Below the pieces are notes generated by a model, which was not told the DNA's origin, searched no databases, and saw only the letters and a list, made by a program, of their open reading frames with translations. 64,000 bases of DNA. It comes from Selaginella moellendorffii (taxonomy: Eukaryota > Streptophyta > Lycopodiopsida > Selaginellales > Selaginellaceae). The position numbers and the translations under genes were made by a program. Positions 47,854 to 58,204 of this stretch are shown in pieces; the stretch's first letter is position 1; every line of letters begins with the position of its first letter. Location of the stretch: NCBI RefSeq assembly GCF_000143415.4, contig NW_003314321.1:814736-878735 (forward strand), written 5' to 3'.

Positions 47854-48795
47854 TTAAAAAGGCTTTATATGGATTAAAGTAATTTCCACGAGTCAAATAC
47901 GACATATATTTATCTTGCACTCTATGTAGACGATTGTCTACTAGTCAGTCCAACTCGCATAGCTTTGCAGCAGCTCAAGCGTGAGCTACAGGCATGATTT
48001 AAGATGGTGGATCTTGGATCAGTGAAATATTGTTTGGGGATAAGTTTATATGCAACAGGCAGGCTGGTATCATACAATTATCTCAGCAGAAATATGTTGA
48101 CGATATCTTGGAGAGGTTTCATCTTGCTGAGTTGAATGAAGGGTCAACTCCTATGGAAGCCGGCCTCCATCTCAGCAAAGATCAAGTCCCACAAACAGTT
48201 GAGAAATGCGAGAAGATAAAGCACATACCATGGTTGGCAGCTTGGTCTGCACACAGCCAGATTTGGCTTTTTCAGTGGGAGCAGTGTCCCAGTTTCTCAA
48301 GACTCCAGGATTTCCCCATTGGTTGGCAGTCAAACGCATCTTTCGCTACTTGAAGGGGACCTGACATTATGCACTCATGTACTCCAAAGTCCCAGCAGGT
48401 ATGCAACTGTTTGGCTTCACGGATAGGTGAGGTTGAGCAGTCTGGTTATATTTTTAGTCTCGGCAGCGGCGCTATCACATGGTCCAGTAAGCGACAGTCA
48501 ACTATAGCGTTATCGTCGACCGAAGCAGAGTGTATGTTGCAGCTACTCAAGCAGCTAAGGAATGTTGCTGGCTACGACAGCTTTTGGACGGCATCGGCTA
48601 TTCTCAGCTAGCGCCAACAGTTATCTTTTGCGATAACCAGGGTGCTATCTCACTCACCAAGAATCCCAGGTACCATGGGCGTACCAAACATATCCAGGTG
48701 CAGTTCCATTATATTCGAGATCAAGTGAACCGAGCTCATCCATTGTGGAACAACAGAGAAGGTTGCAGATATTTTTACCAAGGCATTACCTCCAG
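47854..48795 (+). mobile_element. Ty1/copia pol remnant (RT end and RNase H)
   Basis: Starts at the RT motif KALYGLKQ (about 47857), then LYVDD (about 47925, the YVDD catalytic box), QQKYVDDILERF, STPMEAG, AITWSSKRQSTIALSSTEAE (RNase H) and ADIFTKALPPG, the typical copia C terminus, ending about 48790. Several frameshifts break it and all upstream domains and LTRs are missing. At the 3' end it joins an inverted PPR2 fragment inside GGATTCCAGTGCTGTGG, without a recognisable LTR. Confidence 0.9.
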
Positions 48796-48960
48796 GGATT
48801 CCAGTGCTGTGGTGCTACTGCAAGCCTTGAGAGCAGCCACGAAGCTCAAGACGTCGTGCTCGCAGCCTTGGGAGTCCAAGCACGAGAAGAGCTCCAGCGC
48901 CATCTCTCCTTCTCCACAGTCTGCGTACCCCATCATCAAAGAGTTCCACGAAACTGTGCC
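48788..48960 (-). pseudogene. PPR2 fragment, inverted piece
   Basis: The plus strand here equals the antisense strand of PPR2 codons near 59540-59712. Read on the minus strand it is the motif around SFVAALKACSSTTALES. The next piece, at 49143-49372, has the opposite orientation, so the fragment was rearranged after copying. Confidence 0.88.
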
Positions 48961-49056
48961 TCATCTCTGATAAGGATGAACAGAGTCTCGTTCATCACAA
49001 GAGGCTACAAAGGAACACATCCCCTTCGATGTCCCCTAACTGCCTACCGCGCCTCT

Positions 49057-49139
49057 AGAGAGCTCTGGAGAATATGCTATGCCAGCATATTCATATCACT
49101 CCCACTCGAGCACTAAGGTGCTCGCTCAAGGAGCTCTCT
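49057..49139. repeat. Nested short inverted repeats at a rearrangement junction
   Basis: AGAGAGCT (49057-49064) pairs with AGCTCTCT (49132-49139). Inside are GAATATGCT/AGCATATTC (49070-49078 with 49084-49092) and CGAGCAC/GTGCTCG (49107-49113 with 49118-49124). The structure sits exactly between the two oppositely oriented PPR2 pieces. Confidence 0.75.
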
Positions 49140-49142
49140 CAC

Positions 49143-49372
49143 GCCAAGTGCTTCTCAGCTGCGAGGAATCGATCGAGCCAAGCGATCTGTCAGTGGTCAA
49201 GAACTGCCTGCTAAATGTCTACGGAAAATGCGGGAGCATGGTCGACGCTCAGATCGTTTTTGATTCGCTGGAGACGAGAAGCTCGCTCAACTGGAGCTCG
49301 GTGGTGGCAGGATATGGCCGCAAGGGAGACGCTCACTGGGTTTTAGAGATGTTTGACAATGTGAGTTTATGA
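49143..49372 (+). pseudogene. PPR2 fragment, direct piece
   Basis: Matches PPR2 at about 59730-59940: LSCEESIEPSDLSVVKNCLL then YGKCGSMVDAQIVFDSLETR and WSSVVAGYGRKGDA, with few changes. It ends at a former donor-like or junction position (FDNVSL, stop). It precedes UPF0496 copy B. Confidence 0.9.
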
Positions 49373-49389
49373 GAATTGACTGCTTAGGG

Positions 49390-51440
49390 CTAACTATTGA
49401 AAATTTTAAAATTTATTGACCTAACTGTTGACCAATATTATTTACAATGAATCAATGTTTTTTTGTTTTCTCGAAACTTTGGAGCACAGACGAGGATGGA
49501 GAAGCTACTTCAAACGATCATCCTGGCGAGCCGCGAGAGCTGTCCACCAATTCTCACAAGCTCTTGGATCTCTTTTTAACGATCCGGCGAAGAACCACCA
49601 GTCTGGCCCTCCGGATGTCCCTGCTGCAGCAATCGACGTGCTCCTCCAGTTCGTCCAGATCCCGGATGAATGCGCTCTGCCGGCTCTTGAGCTGCTCCAC
49701 CACCAGATGCATGCCAAAGCCGTCCGCGTGCCTCTGCCCAAACTGTATGCAGTGGACGATCGATTCCATGGAGTTCCTGAGGCTGTTGATGAGCGCTCGT
49801 ATCGTGTCCATCTCCTTGATCGTCACAAACGTCTTGAAGTTCGCTTCTCTCATCAGATCCCGGCGTGCCTGGAGCTCCTTCTCGTACTTGGTGAGAAAGG
49901 ACTTGATCCATCTTCCCAGGGTCTCGAGTGGCATCGACGATACCGCTGCCACCGCCCCTACGATCGCTGGGACTGTCATCACCGCCGCCACCACCGCACA
50001 GATCACCAGCGCCGCGCAAGTCGCAGCGTAGATGATCGTCGACACCTTCGTCCAGCCGCGGACATACCGCAGCTTCCTGTCCAGCGACTTCTTCTTCGCC
50101 TGAAGCTTTCTCTGCAGCTCCATCTGCTTCTGGTAGACGGTTTGGAACTTCTCCATGAACTCGTCCGTGAAGGGGTTGCCGGCGTCCACGTACTGGTTGA
50201 GCTCTTTGAGAATTGCCTGGCACTGCTCCTCGTTTGGATCTCCTTCGCTGGGCATCATGTTGATCGCTACCTGGATCGACATCTGGTTCTCCCTGGCCTG
50301 TTTGATACACTTGTTGAGCTCCTCGCAAAAGTCTAGCGTAGCCATGCTGTTGTCGAAGTAGTCCTTGACCAGCTCAAACAGCGAGTCGCTTGCCCACACG
50401 TCCTTCTTGTAGTTGAGAATTACGTTCACAACCTCCTGGTCGAGCTCTAAAAAGCTGGTGGTCACATCCTTTAACGATTGGAATGAAAGTCCCCTCTCGT
50501 CCACCCCGGCCGCCATGCTCTGGAGCACCCTCTCTGTTCGTTCCTTGAGCCCATCCCCAAACTTTCTCACGTCTGGATCCATGGCACATACTCTCTCGTA
50601 CTCGCTGAGATCTATGCTGCTCAAACTTTCTCCTGGCGAGAGTGACCGGCTGCTCTGGTTACCCATTTCTTCTTTTTGCCCTGTTCTAAATTCCTGTAGG
50701 CCTACCTTCCTGTTGTAAAGTAAACCTTTCTCCAATTCCTGGCAACGACCCTGGCGATGATTGGTATCGATCGATCGATCTGAGAATCTATTCCATCAGC
50801 AACAGAGAGAGGCGTCCGGATGGATCAAGGCGCCCTCCTGTAGCACATAAACAAATATTTCGATGTCAAACCACAGCGTAGGGGAGAAATCGCAGAGAAA
50901 TCCTCGCCCGAAGAGACCTAGACGATGAACAGCGGCGCATTGATGTCACAAGATCTAGAGAGACGATGCATGGAATACCTCCTGGATCGATATTTCTCCC
51001 AAGAAACCGATGAATGACGATGGGGTTTGTCGATCGAGGCCTGGAATGCCGCCGGCAACGAGCATTTAATCGCTCCCGACGCTTGCGATTGCGCGCTGGA
51101 TCAATTTGCCTTTCCCGTTTGCTTGGCGAGCAAGGAGCGCCTAAACCCTGTGACGCAGCGCTCTAGCTGTGCTACGCGACAATGGACGATGGAAGAATGG
51201 ATAGATTTCTCCTATCTAGAGCTCGAGAAACGGCTAGCAATCGCTGCATTGCTTGCTTGCGCCATCGCTCGATCGATCGGGAATAGGCGGCGTCCCGGGT
51301 AAGGGAGAAAGAGAAAATGAGAGTGGAATGAGAGAACAGTGTAAAGGCCTAGGGTGGACCTTATCCCACGAGAAAGCAACGCGTAGTAGAAAGCCTGGCT
51401 TTTTTCCCAGCCGTCGATTGTGTCCGAGCGGGAATGTCGA
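49390..51440 (-). repeat. Left arm of the 2-kb inverted repeat (UPF0496 B side)
   Basis: From about 49390 to 51440 it matches 58165 down to 56168 in inverted orientation. The match covers the UPF0496 gene and some 600 bp of upstream DNA (for example the GATCGATCGATC stretches near 50770 and 56765, and ACACTGTTCTCTCATTCC near 56250 against its complement near 51335). It flanks PPR1 and MurD copy B together with the right arm. Confidence 0.88.
49554..50666 (-). CDS. UPF0496 (DUF677/AT14A-like) protein, copy B
   Basis: A single exon of 370 residues starting at the ATG at 50666. The N terminus MGNQSS fits an N-myristoylation site (Gly2, Ser at 5-6). The middle is helical/coiled-coil (40-200), followed by a hydrophobic segment at about 208-243 (IIYAATCAALVICAVVAAVM and on), then a second helical part to KKRSKSL. 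The family is membrane-associated, and Arabidopsis relatives (AT14A-like) have been linked to cell wall-plasma membrane-cytoskeleton contacts; the function of this one is unknown. The frame is intact here and in copy C, in contrast to copy A. Its upstream region is shared with copy C. Confidence 0.88.
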   Translation of the reverse strand: MGNQSSRSLSPGESLSSIDLSEYERVCAMDPDVRKFGDGLKERTERVLQSMAAGVDERGLSFQSLKDVTTSFLELDQEVVNVILNYKKDVWASDSLFELVKDYFDNSMATLDFCEELNKCIKQARENQMSIQVAINMMPSEGDPNEEQCQAILKELNQYVDAGNPFTDEFMEKFQTVYQKQMELQRKLQAKKKSLDRKLRYVRGWTKVSTIIYAATCAALVICAVVAAVMTVPAIVGAVAAVSSMPLETLGRWIKSFLTKYEKELQARRDLMREANFKTFVTIKEMDTIRALINSLRNSMESIVHCIQFGQRHADGFGMHLVVEQLKSRQSAFIRDLDELEEHVDCCSRDIRRARLVVLRRIVKKRSKSL

Positions 51441-51520
51441 GGCACCGTCGCTGCCTGACACGTGTAGGGAGTAGAGAACTTTCTGACGGCCGCGTGGCGG
51501 GCGTGACGTGTCTGCTACCG
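50667..51520. other. Upstream region of UPF0496 B / downstream of PPR1
   Basis: Mostly the left inverted-repeat arm. No gene is seen. In block A this whole part is deleted (the 1990-bp deletion from 50755). Confidence 0.55.
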
Positions 51521-53434
51521 TTAACGTGCCACCAATGGCCGTTTGGAATGCCGACGTGGACCGCTGCACCTCTCACGAAACGATCGGACGGCCCTCTTGG
51601 CGCCGTACTCAGAGTATATACTGGACAGCACGACGTACGGCATGGGATTCTCCGGGTCCAGCTGGAAGGCCCTCTCCGCCACGTCCCTGCCACGTGTGAC
51701 GTCCACGTGAACCCGGCACGCGAAGAGCAGCGCCATGCACGTCACGAAATCGGCCTCGAAGGGCATGGAATCGACGAGCTGCGCCGCGAAATTGAGCCAT
51801 CCGGATCGACCCAGGAGATCGATCATACACTGGTAGTGTTCTAGAAGTGGAATCTGATCGAAATCGCTGTGAATCGACACGAATTGATCACGCGCTTGGT
51901 CGAGGAGACCAACGCGGCTAAACGTCGAGAGGACGGCCATGAACGTCAGCCCATTGGGCGGGATTCCCTCCAATGTCATAAGCCGGTAGAGCTCGCGCGC
52001 CTCCGTGGCATGCCCACTCTGTGCGCACGCGCCAATCAGCGAGTTCCACGTGGCGGTATCCGGCGTGACTGTGCTCTCAAACGCACACCTGGCCTCCTCC
52101 ACGCTGCCCCATTTTCCGTACATCTCCACCAGCGCATTGCCGATTCCAGCGTCTTGCTCGAGCCCTAGATTCGCGAATGTGGAGTGGACCAATTTCCCCA
52201 ATCCAAGATCGCTGTAGACGATGGATTGATCGAGAACTGTGAGAAACGTTGCCTTATCTGGTTGTAAGCCCTCTAGATCCATGAGCTTGAACATCCGGAT
52301 GGCGTCCATTCCCGCGCCATTCCGGGCATGAGCTGCGATCATGGCCGTCCACGACACCACGTTCTTCTCGGGTATTTTCTGGAATAGAATCTCCGCCTCG
52401 CGAATATGCCCTCTATTGGCATATGCCGTCACCAAGATGTTCCAGACGATGACGTTTCGTTGCGGCATCTGGTCGAACATTGCCCTTGCCTTGGAAAGAT
52501 TCCCAACACGAGAATATCCCAGGACCATGACCGTCCACGTCACCACGTTGGGGCACGGCATCTTCTCGAACAGGGAATGTGCCTGTTGCATATTCCCAAG
52601 CTGGGCATATGCCGTTACGAGGATGGTCCAGGTGATAACGTTTGGATTTGGCATCTTTTGGAACATTTCGAATGCTTGGGCGATCATTCCATGGTGAGCG
52701 AGAGATTCTATTACAATATTCCATGATACGGTGTCACGAAATGGAGTTCCTTTGAACATATCTATTGCCTGATTGATCTCTCCAGCTCGGGCATAGAGCG
52801 TGATCATCGTGTTCCACGACACAGAATCCTTCTTGGGCATCTTATCGAAGAAGTCCACGGCCTGGAGCGGATTCGAAGAATCGCAAAGAGCCGAGAGGAG
52901 AACATTCCATGCGACTTGATCCTTGTGTGGAATCTTTTGGAAGAGTAGCATTGCTAGCTCGATCCGGCCATGCTGGGCCAGGGTTTTGAGCATCACTGTC
53001 CAGGACACAGCATCTCTCACTGCCATTCTCTCGAACAAAAGCATCGCCTCGTGGATATGCCCATTTTGGGCATATGCCGTGAGGAGAATATTCCAGGAGT
53101 GGGAATTTGGAGCTACCAAGGCGTCAAAGACGTGTTGTGCGCGCTCCAGGCATCCACACTTGCCATACATCTCAATGGTGAGATTGGCGAGATAAACATT
53201 CCTCCTATACTTGCTCCTGGCAATGCATACAACCACGCTCTTTCCCTCGGCTAAATCTCTCGACTCTCCGCAAGACTTTAGCAGCGAGGCATACGATTCG
53301 ATTTCTTTGTTCTTGGTCGCCATTTGGCCATGAGCTTTGCTAGAGCGAAGACATGACCACTCGAACTCCCATAATCTTGACAAAGCTACGTCGCAACAAT
53401 GGAAGATCATTAGAGACTCACGAAAAAACGGCAT
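51521..53434 (-). CDS. PPR1: PLS-class pentatricopeptide repeat protein, intact copy B
   Basis: Single exon. ATGs at 53494, 53434 (MPFFRESLMIF) and 53323 (MATKNKEI) are all in frame; I show the middle one because it leaves a plausible organelle-targeting leader, but the shortest (600 residues) is conserved in copy A. I count 16 motifs, for example SHSWNILLTAYAQNGHIHEA and VVTWTVMVLGYSRVGNLSKA. Motifs 3-10 are an uninterrupted run of eight 31-residue units, typical of S-type repeats. The C terminus has an E-like region and no DYW domain. PLS proteins bind organelle RNA base by base and direct C-to-U editing. Sequence just before MPFF (CCCGAGGTAAGA) looks like a splice donor, so a 5' exon cannot be excluded. 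Confidence 0.9.
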   Translation of the reverse strand: MPFFRESLMIFHCCDVALSRLWEFEWSCLRSSKAHGQMATKNKEIESYASLLKSCGESRDLAEGKSVVVCIARSKYRRNVYLANLTIEMYGKCGCLERAQHVFDALVAPNSHSWNILLTAYAQNGHIHEAMLLFERMAVRDAVSWTVMLKTLAQHGRIELAMLLFQKIPHKDQVAWNVLLSALCDSSNPLQAVDFFDKMPKKDSVSWNTMITLYARAGEINQAIDMFKGTPFRDTVSWNIVIESLAHHGMIAQAFEMFQKMPNPNVITWTILVTAYAQLGNMQQAHSLFEKMPCPNVVTWTVMVLGYSRVGNLSKARAMFDQMPQRNVIVWNILVTAYANRGHIREAEILFQKIPEKNVVSWTAMIAAHARNGAGMDAIRMFKLMDLEGLQPDKATFLTVLDQSIVYSDLGLGKLVHSTFANLGLEQDAGIGNALVEMYGKWGSVEEARCAFESTVTPDTATWNSLIGACAQSGHATEARELYRLMTLEGIPPNGLTFMAVLSTFSRVGLLDQARDQFVSIHSDFDQIPLLEHYQCMIDLLGRSGWLNFAAQLVDSMPFEADFVTCMALLFACRVHVDVTRGRDVAERAFQLDPENPMPYVVLSSIYSEYGAKRAVRSFRERCSGPRRHSKRPLVAR

Positions 53435-53580
53435 TCTTACCTCGGGAAAATTTGTCCAATGCTTATCAAGGCCAGTTTCGCGATCCAGAAACATCCACTT
53501 GGTGATCCTGGAAACAAGCACCACAAGTAGTTGCAACAAGCCAGACTATCGCACGTACCGTGAGGAAGAACAACTGAACT

Positions 53581-55742
53581 TTACGTCGTCGATGTTATGT
53601 ATCGAGTTGCAAGCTGTCCAAACACTTCCCCTCGATGCTCAAAGTTGCGAAACTCGTCAAAACTGGCACAAGCTGGGCTGAGAAGAATAATATCTCCTGT
53701 AAAGATGATGAGATGAATAAAGAAAGCGTGCTTCCAGCAATGAATACCTTGTTTGGAGAGTTTCTCAGCTCTAGCTACAGCATCTTCCATGGTCAGGGAA
53801 CGGAAGCACGGGATTGAAACGTTGGCTTCCTTCAACTCTTTCTCAATCTGTTCGCCAAATGCACCGAACTACAATGGGAAAACGTGAGTAGCATGGACAC
53901 AGTTTTCCCGAGGCTTACTGTGACGATGGCCCTGTGATTTTGTAGGAGATCGCTTAGTTTCTTGAATCCAAGGCTTCCATCCTGATCAAGGACCTGCGAG
54001 CAAGAGAAATGACATGAGACGTTGTCACAGTTTTTAAAGTAGTTTTTAACTTACCTTTGCGAGACCTCCGAGGAGTATAACAGCTTTTCGATCGGCGAGG
54101 CCTTTGATGCCCGTGTAAGCTGCATCCACATTTGTGGCCTTGCTGTCGTTGATCCACAAAACACCTTTCTTGTCTTGTCCAACTAGAAGAACAAGCAATG
54201 AGAAACACAAAAAATGGAAAGCATACCAATTTGCATCCGATGAGGTAAAGGTGTGAGTTGTCCAATCGCTGCCTGTAGTTTGTGCTCGTCGACACCAACG
54301 TCCAGCGCGAGAGAGAGCAAGGAAGCAGTCGCAGCATTCTGAGCATTGTGGGAACCAACAGCTTTCAATCCACTGAGATATAATCGGGCTTCAGCTTTCG
54401 TTGTTGGAACCACCACGACGGCTCGCCTTGCCTGGCTATCAAGCTGAGAAATGAGAAGACAAATTAGCACAACTTAGCAGCACATCGAAAGAGAAATACG
54501 GAATAAAAAACCGGAACACCTGAATGCCAGGGAGTGCTCCAAGCCAGGCCTTGGTGCTGCCACTGTTATACTTATATGCAACCTTTCTCAGGAACTCGTC
54601 TGCTGTGGAAAACTCATGTCAACATGGAAAGTATTAAAGACACCATAGTTATATCGATTTCAATGTCCAGACGCAAGAAAGTCTTACCATGAGGAATGAT
54701 GGATAACTTCGAGGAATCCATACGCTCAAACAGCCGGCACTTTGTCTCGCCATAGTTTTCCATGCTCTTGTGGCGCTCCAAGTGGTCGGGCGACAAGTTA
54801 AGAATCACGCCAACCTGCGCATCACAAAACAGTAAAAACTCAAAATGCAAGGAAGGGCGGTACTCACAGACGGGGAAAAAGATCCCGGAAGCTCCAGTTG
54901 ATAGCTGCTAACTTCTAAAACCGCTGCCTGGAGTTAGCCACCGTATGAAGAAACGATACCAAAAACTTCAAGCACTTACCTGGTAAGGAGGATCGTCGGA
55001 AGGGAACTTAAAACACTCGCATGCAGCATCAGAGAATGGTGTCCCGAGATTTCCTCCTATGAAAGTCCGCACTCCAGCTTGCTGCAAAATCTATTCCACC
55101 ACGAAATCTGTGCTATGGACAAGAGGAGATAAAAAGCGAGCAACAACCAACTTTACCTGACCAGTAAAGGTCGTGACCGTAGATTTTCCGTTGGTGCCTG
55201 TCACAGCAGCAATTTTCACAGCTTTCGGGAACGCTTCAGCAGCAAGTCCGAGCTCCGAGATCGTTGGAATGCCCTGGAAATATTTTTTTCTAGGAGCTCC
55301 GTTGATACTCAAAAAACGAACTTACCGAGTCCATGGCATAGGCGAGAATGGGCTCGCTAAGTGGAACTCCTGGCGAGACAACAATTCTGGAAGCACTGAG
55401 GAACGTTTCCAGTTGATGAGGACCGAGCTCGGTGCTGACCCGATCCATTTCATAGCCATGGAATGCAGGATCTTCCTTGAAAGAAAAAAATTTCTAGCAC
55501 GAGAAAACAAAACTCCACTTTACCTTGAGAGGCGCAAGCTTGTCATTCTTGTCCACGGCAATGACACTGGCTCCACGAAGCAGGGCAAGCCTGATCGCAG
55601 CCCTGCCGGAGGAACCCAATCCAACCACCTGTGAGAGGCGAAGGAATGTGAATCCATATGAAGCAATGCTTACCACAACGCGCTTGCCGGAGAGATCGAG
55701 CCGAGCGCTAGGCGCGCAGCAAAGCCATGGCGCTGTAGCCAT
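53581..55742 (-). CDS. murD: MurD-like ligase, copy B
   Basis: It has the same thirteen-exon structure as copy A, and the splice sites I checked against it are conserved. The ATG at 55742 gives [17 protein letters not shown]. Unlike copy A, an in-frame upstream ATG at 55814 would add 24 residues (MKLSSKFNQIPNDHCWQNLI and on), because roughly 40 bp missing from copy A's leader is present here. Differences are few, for example HADEF instead of HGDEF at the exon 7/8 junction. Both copies keep TGTNGKST and [12 protein letters not shown]. Having two intact MurD genes suggests recent duplication. Confidence 0.88.
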
Positions 55743-56891
55743 AATAAACCCAAATATAAGGTTTTGCCAACAGTGATCATTTGGAATTTGATTGAATTTA
55801 GAGGAAAGTTTCATTTTATCAAAGTTTTCATTGATGCACCTTGACCGAGAACAAACTGTGCTATAGTGTAAGCATTCATAGAAACACTGCCAGCTCCTAT
55901 GGTGTGCCCTTCATTAAGGGTGGATGTTTTTGTGGTGGATTTCACTCACAATGTGGCATTTTTCTATTGGTTTGTCATTAAATTTCAATCTCATTGCAAT
56001 GGATGCACCATGAATGCTGGCCTAATGGGTCGATGATGTTCCCATAATATGAACATTGTGCTATACATAGATGCCATATATCGGGATTCATCGGGTTTTC
56101 TGCATAAGTACCATATAAGGGATTTACAAGGATATATAATTCTTCTCAGCCCCTAAATAAATAAATTAGATTCCCGCTTGGACGGCTGGGATAAAAGCTA
56201 GGCTTTCTACAACCCGTTCGTGGGGTAAGGTCCACCCTGGGCCCTTTACACTGTTCTCTCATTCCCTTCTCATTTTCTCTTTCTCCCTTACCGGGACGCC
56301 GCCTATTCCCGATCGATCGAGCGATGGCGCAAGCAAGCAATGCAGCGATTGCTAGCCGTTTCTCGAGCTCTAGATAGGAGAAATCTCATCGTCCATTGTC
56401 CCGTAGCACAGCTAGAGGGCTGCGTCACAGGGTTTAGGCGCTCGTTGCTCGCCAAGCAAACGGGAAAGGCAGATTGATCCAGCGCGCAATCGCAAGCGTC
56501 GGGAGGGGGCGCAATGCTCGTTGCCGGCGGCATTCCAGGCCATCGACAAATCCCATCGCCATTCATCGGTTTCTTGGGAGAAATATCGATCCAGGAGCTG
56601 CATCGTCTCTCTGGATCTGCTGTTCATCGTCTAGGTCTCTTCGGGCGAGGATTTCTCTGCGATTTCTCCCCTACGCTGCGGTTTGACCTCGAAATATTTG
56701 TCTATGTGCTACAGGAGGGCGCCTTGATCCATCCGGACGCCTCTCTCTGTCGCTGATGGAATAGTCGATCGATCGATACCAATCATCGCCAGGTTCGTTG
56801 CCAGGAAAGGGAGAAAGGGTTACTTTAGAACAGGAAGGTAGGCCTACAGGAATTTAGAACAGGGAAGGAAGTAGACAAGGAAAAAGAAGAA
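55743..56891. other. Junction spacer and promoter of UPF0496 copy C
   Basis: Homology to block A ends near 55896. 55900-56167 is unique AT-rich sequence. From 56168 the right inverted arm starts and forms the upstream region of UPF0496 C, including a GATCGATCGAT tract near 56763. Several antisense open frames here are not credible genes. Confidence 0.55.
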
Positions 56892-58165
56892 ATGGGTAAC
56901 CAGAGCAGCCGGTCACTCTCGCCAGGAGAAAGTTTGAGCAGCATAGATCTCAGCGAGTACGAGAGAGTATGTGCCATGGATCCAGACGTGAGAAAATTTG
57001 GGGATGGGCTCAAGGAACGAACAGAGAGGGTGCTCCAGAGCATGGCGGCCGGGGTGGACGAGAGGGGACTTTCATTCCAGTCGTTAAAGGATGTGACCAC
57101 CAGCTTTTTAGAGCTCGACCAGGAGGTTGTGAACGTAATTCTCAACTACAAGAAGGACGTGTGGGCAAGCGACTCGCTGTTTGAGCTGGTCAAGGACTAC
57201 TTCGACAACAGCATGGCTACGCTAGACTTTTGCGAGGAGCTAAACAAGTGTATCAAACAGGCCAGGGAGAACCAGATGTCGATCCAGGTAGCGATCAACA
57301 TGATGCCCAACGAAGGAGATCCAAGCGAGGAGCAGTGCCAGGCAATTCTCAAAGAGCTCAACCAGTACGTGGACGCCGGCAACCCCTTCACGGACGAGTT
57401 CATGGAGAAGTTCCAGATCGTCTACCAGAGGCAGATGGAGCTGCAGAGAAAGCTTCAGGCGAAGAAGAAGTCGCTGGACAGGAAGCTGCGGTATGTCCGC
57501 GGCTGGACGAAGGTGTCGACGATCATCTACGCTGCGACTTGCGCGGCGCTGGTGATCTGTGCGGTGGTGGCGGCGGTGATGACAGTCCCAGCGATCGTAG
57601 GGGCGGTGGCAGCGGTATCGTCGATGCCACTCGAGACCCTGGGAAGATGGATCAAGTCCTTCCTCACCAAGTACGAGAAGGAGCTCCAGGCACGCCGGGA
57701 TCTGATGAGAGAAGCGAACTTGAAGACGTTTGTGACGATCAAGGAGATGGACACGATACGAGCGCTCATCAACAGCCTCAGCAACTCCATGGAATCGATC
57801 GTCCACTGCATACAGTTTGGGCAGAGGCACGCGGACGGCTTTGGCATGCATCTGGTGGTGGAGCAGCTCAAGAGCCGGCAGAGCGCATTCATCCGGGATC
57901 TGGACGAACTGGAGGAGCACGTCGATCGCTGCAGCAGGGACATCCGGAGGGCCAGATTGGTGGTTCTTCGCCGGATCGTCAAGAAGAGATCCGGGAGAAT
58001 TGGTTTTCAGCTCTGCTTTTGCTCGCCAGGATGATCGTTTGAAGCAGCTTCTCCATCCTCCAAAGTTGGGGAGAAAACAAAAAAACATTGATTCATTGTA
58101 TATATATTGGTCAACAGTTAGGTCAATAGTTTAAAATTTTCATAGTTAGCCCTACGGTCATGGAA
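56168..58165 (+). repeat. Right arm of the 2-kb inverted repeat (UPF0496 C side)
   Basis: Inverted counterpart of 49390-51440. The arms are separated by 4.7 kb holding PPR1 and MurD B. Homology includes the post-stop motif GGTCAACAGTTAGGTCAATA (complement near 49415). Confidence 0.88.
56892..58034 (+). CDS. UPF0496 (DUF677/AT14A-like) protein, copy C
   Basis: A single exon of 380 residues with the same layout as copy B: a potential myristoylation start MGNQSS, helical N-terminal half, hydrophobic segment at about 208-243 and helical C-terminal part. I count about seven substitutions against copy B (for example PNEGDPSEE for PSEGDPNEE). An 8-bp net deletion at the end removes copy B's stop and extends the tail to RIGFQLCFCSPG. 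PPR2 follows on the same strand 170 bp downstream. Confidence 0.88.
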   Translation: MGNQSSRSLSPGESLSSIDLSEYERVCAMDPDVRKFGDGLKERTERVLQSMAAGVDERGLSFQSLKDVTTSFLELDQEVVNVILNYKKDVWASDSLFELVKDYFDNSMATLDFCEELNKCIKQARENQMSIQVAINMMPNEGDPSEEQCQAILKELNQYVDAGNPFTDEFMEKFQIVYQRQMELQRKLQAKKKSLDRKLRYVRGWTKVSTIIYAATCAALVICAVVAAVMTVPAIVGAVAAVSSMPLETLGRWIKSFLTKYEKELQARRDLMREANLKTFVTIKEMDTIRALINSLSNSMESIVHCIQFGQRHADGFGMHLVVEQLKSRQSAFIRDLDELEEHVDRCSRDIRRARLVVLRRIVKKRSGRIGFQLCFCSPG

Positions 58166-58204
58166 ACTCACAACTTTGGGTCGATTTAAAATGGGTCAAA
58201 GCCC

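Noticed and set aside
49090-49142. tRNA- or miRNA-like hairpins near 49057-49139
   Set aside because: Stems are only 7-9 bp, no cloverleaf or TpsiC box is seen, and the position at a rearrangement junction explains them better.
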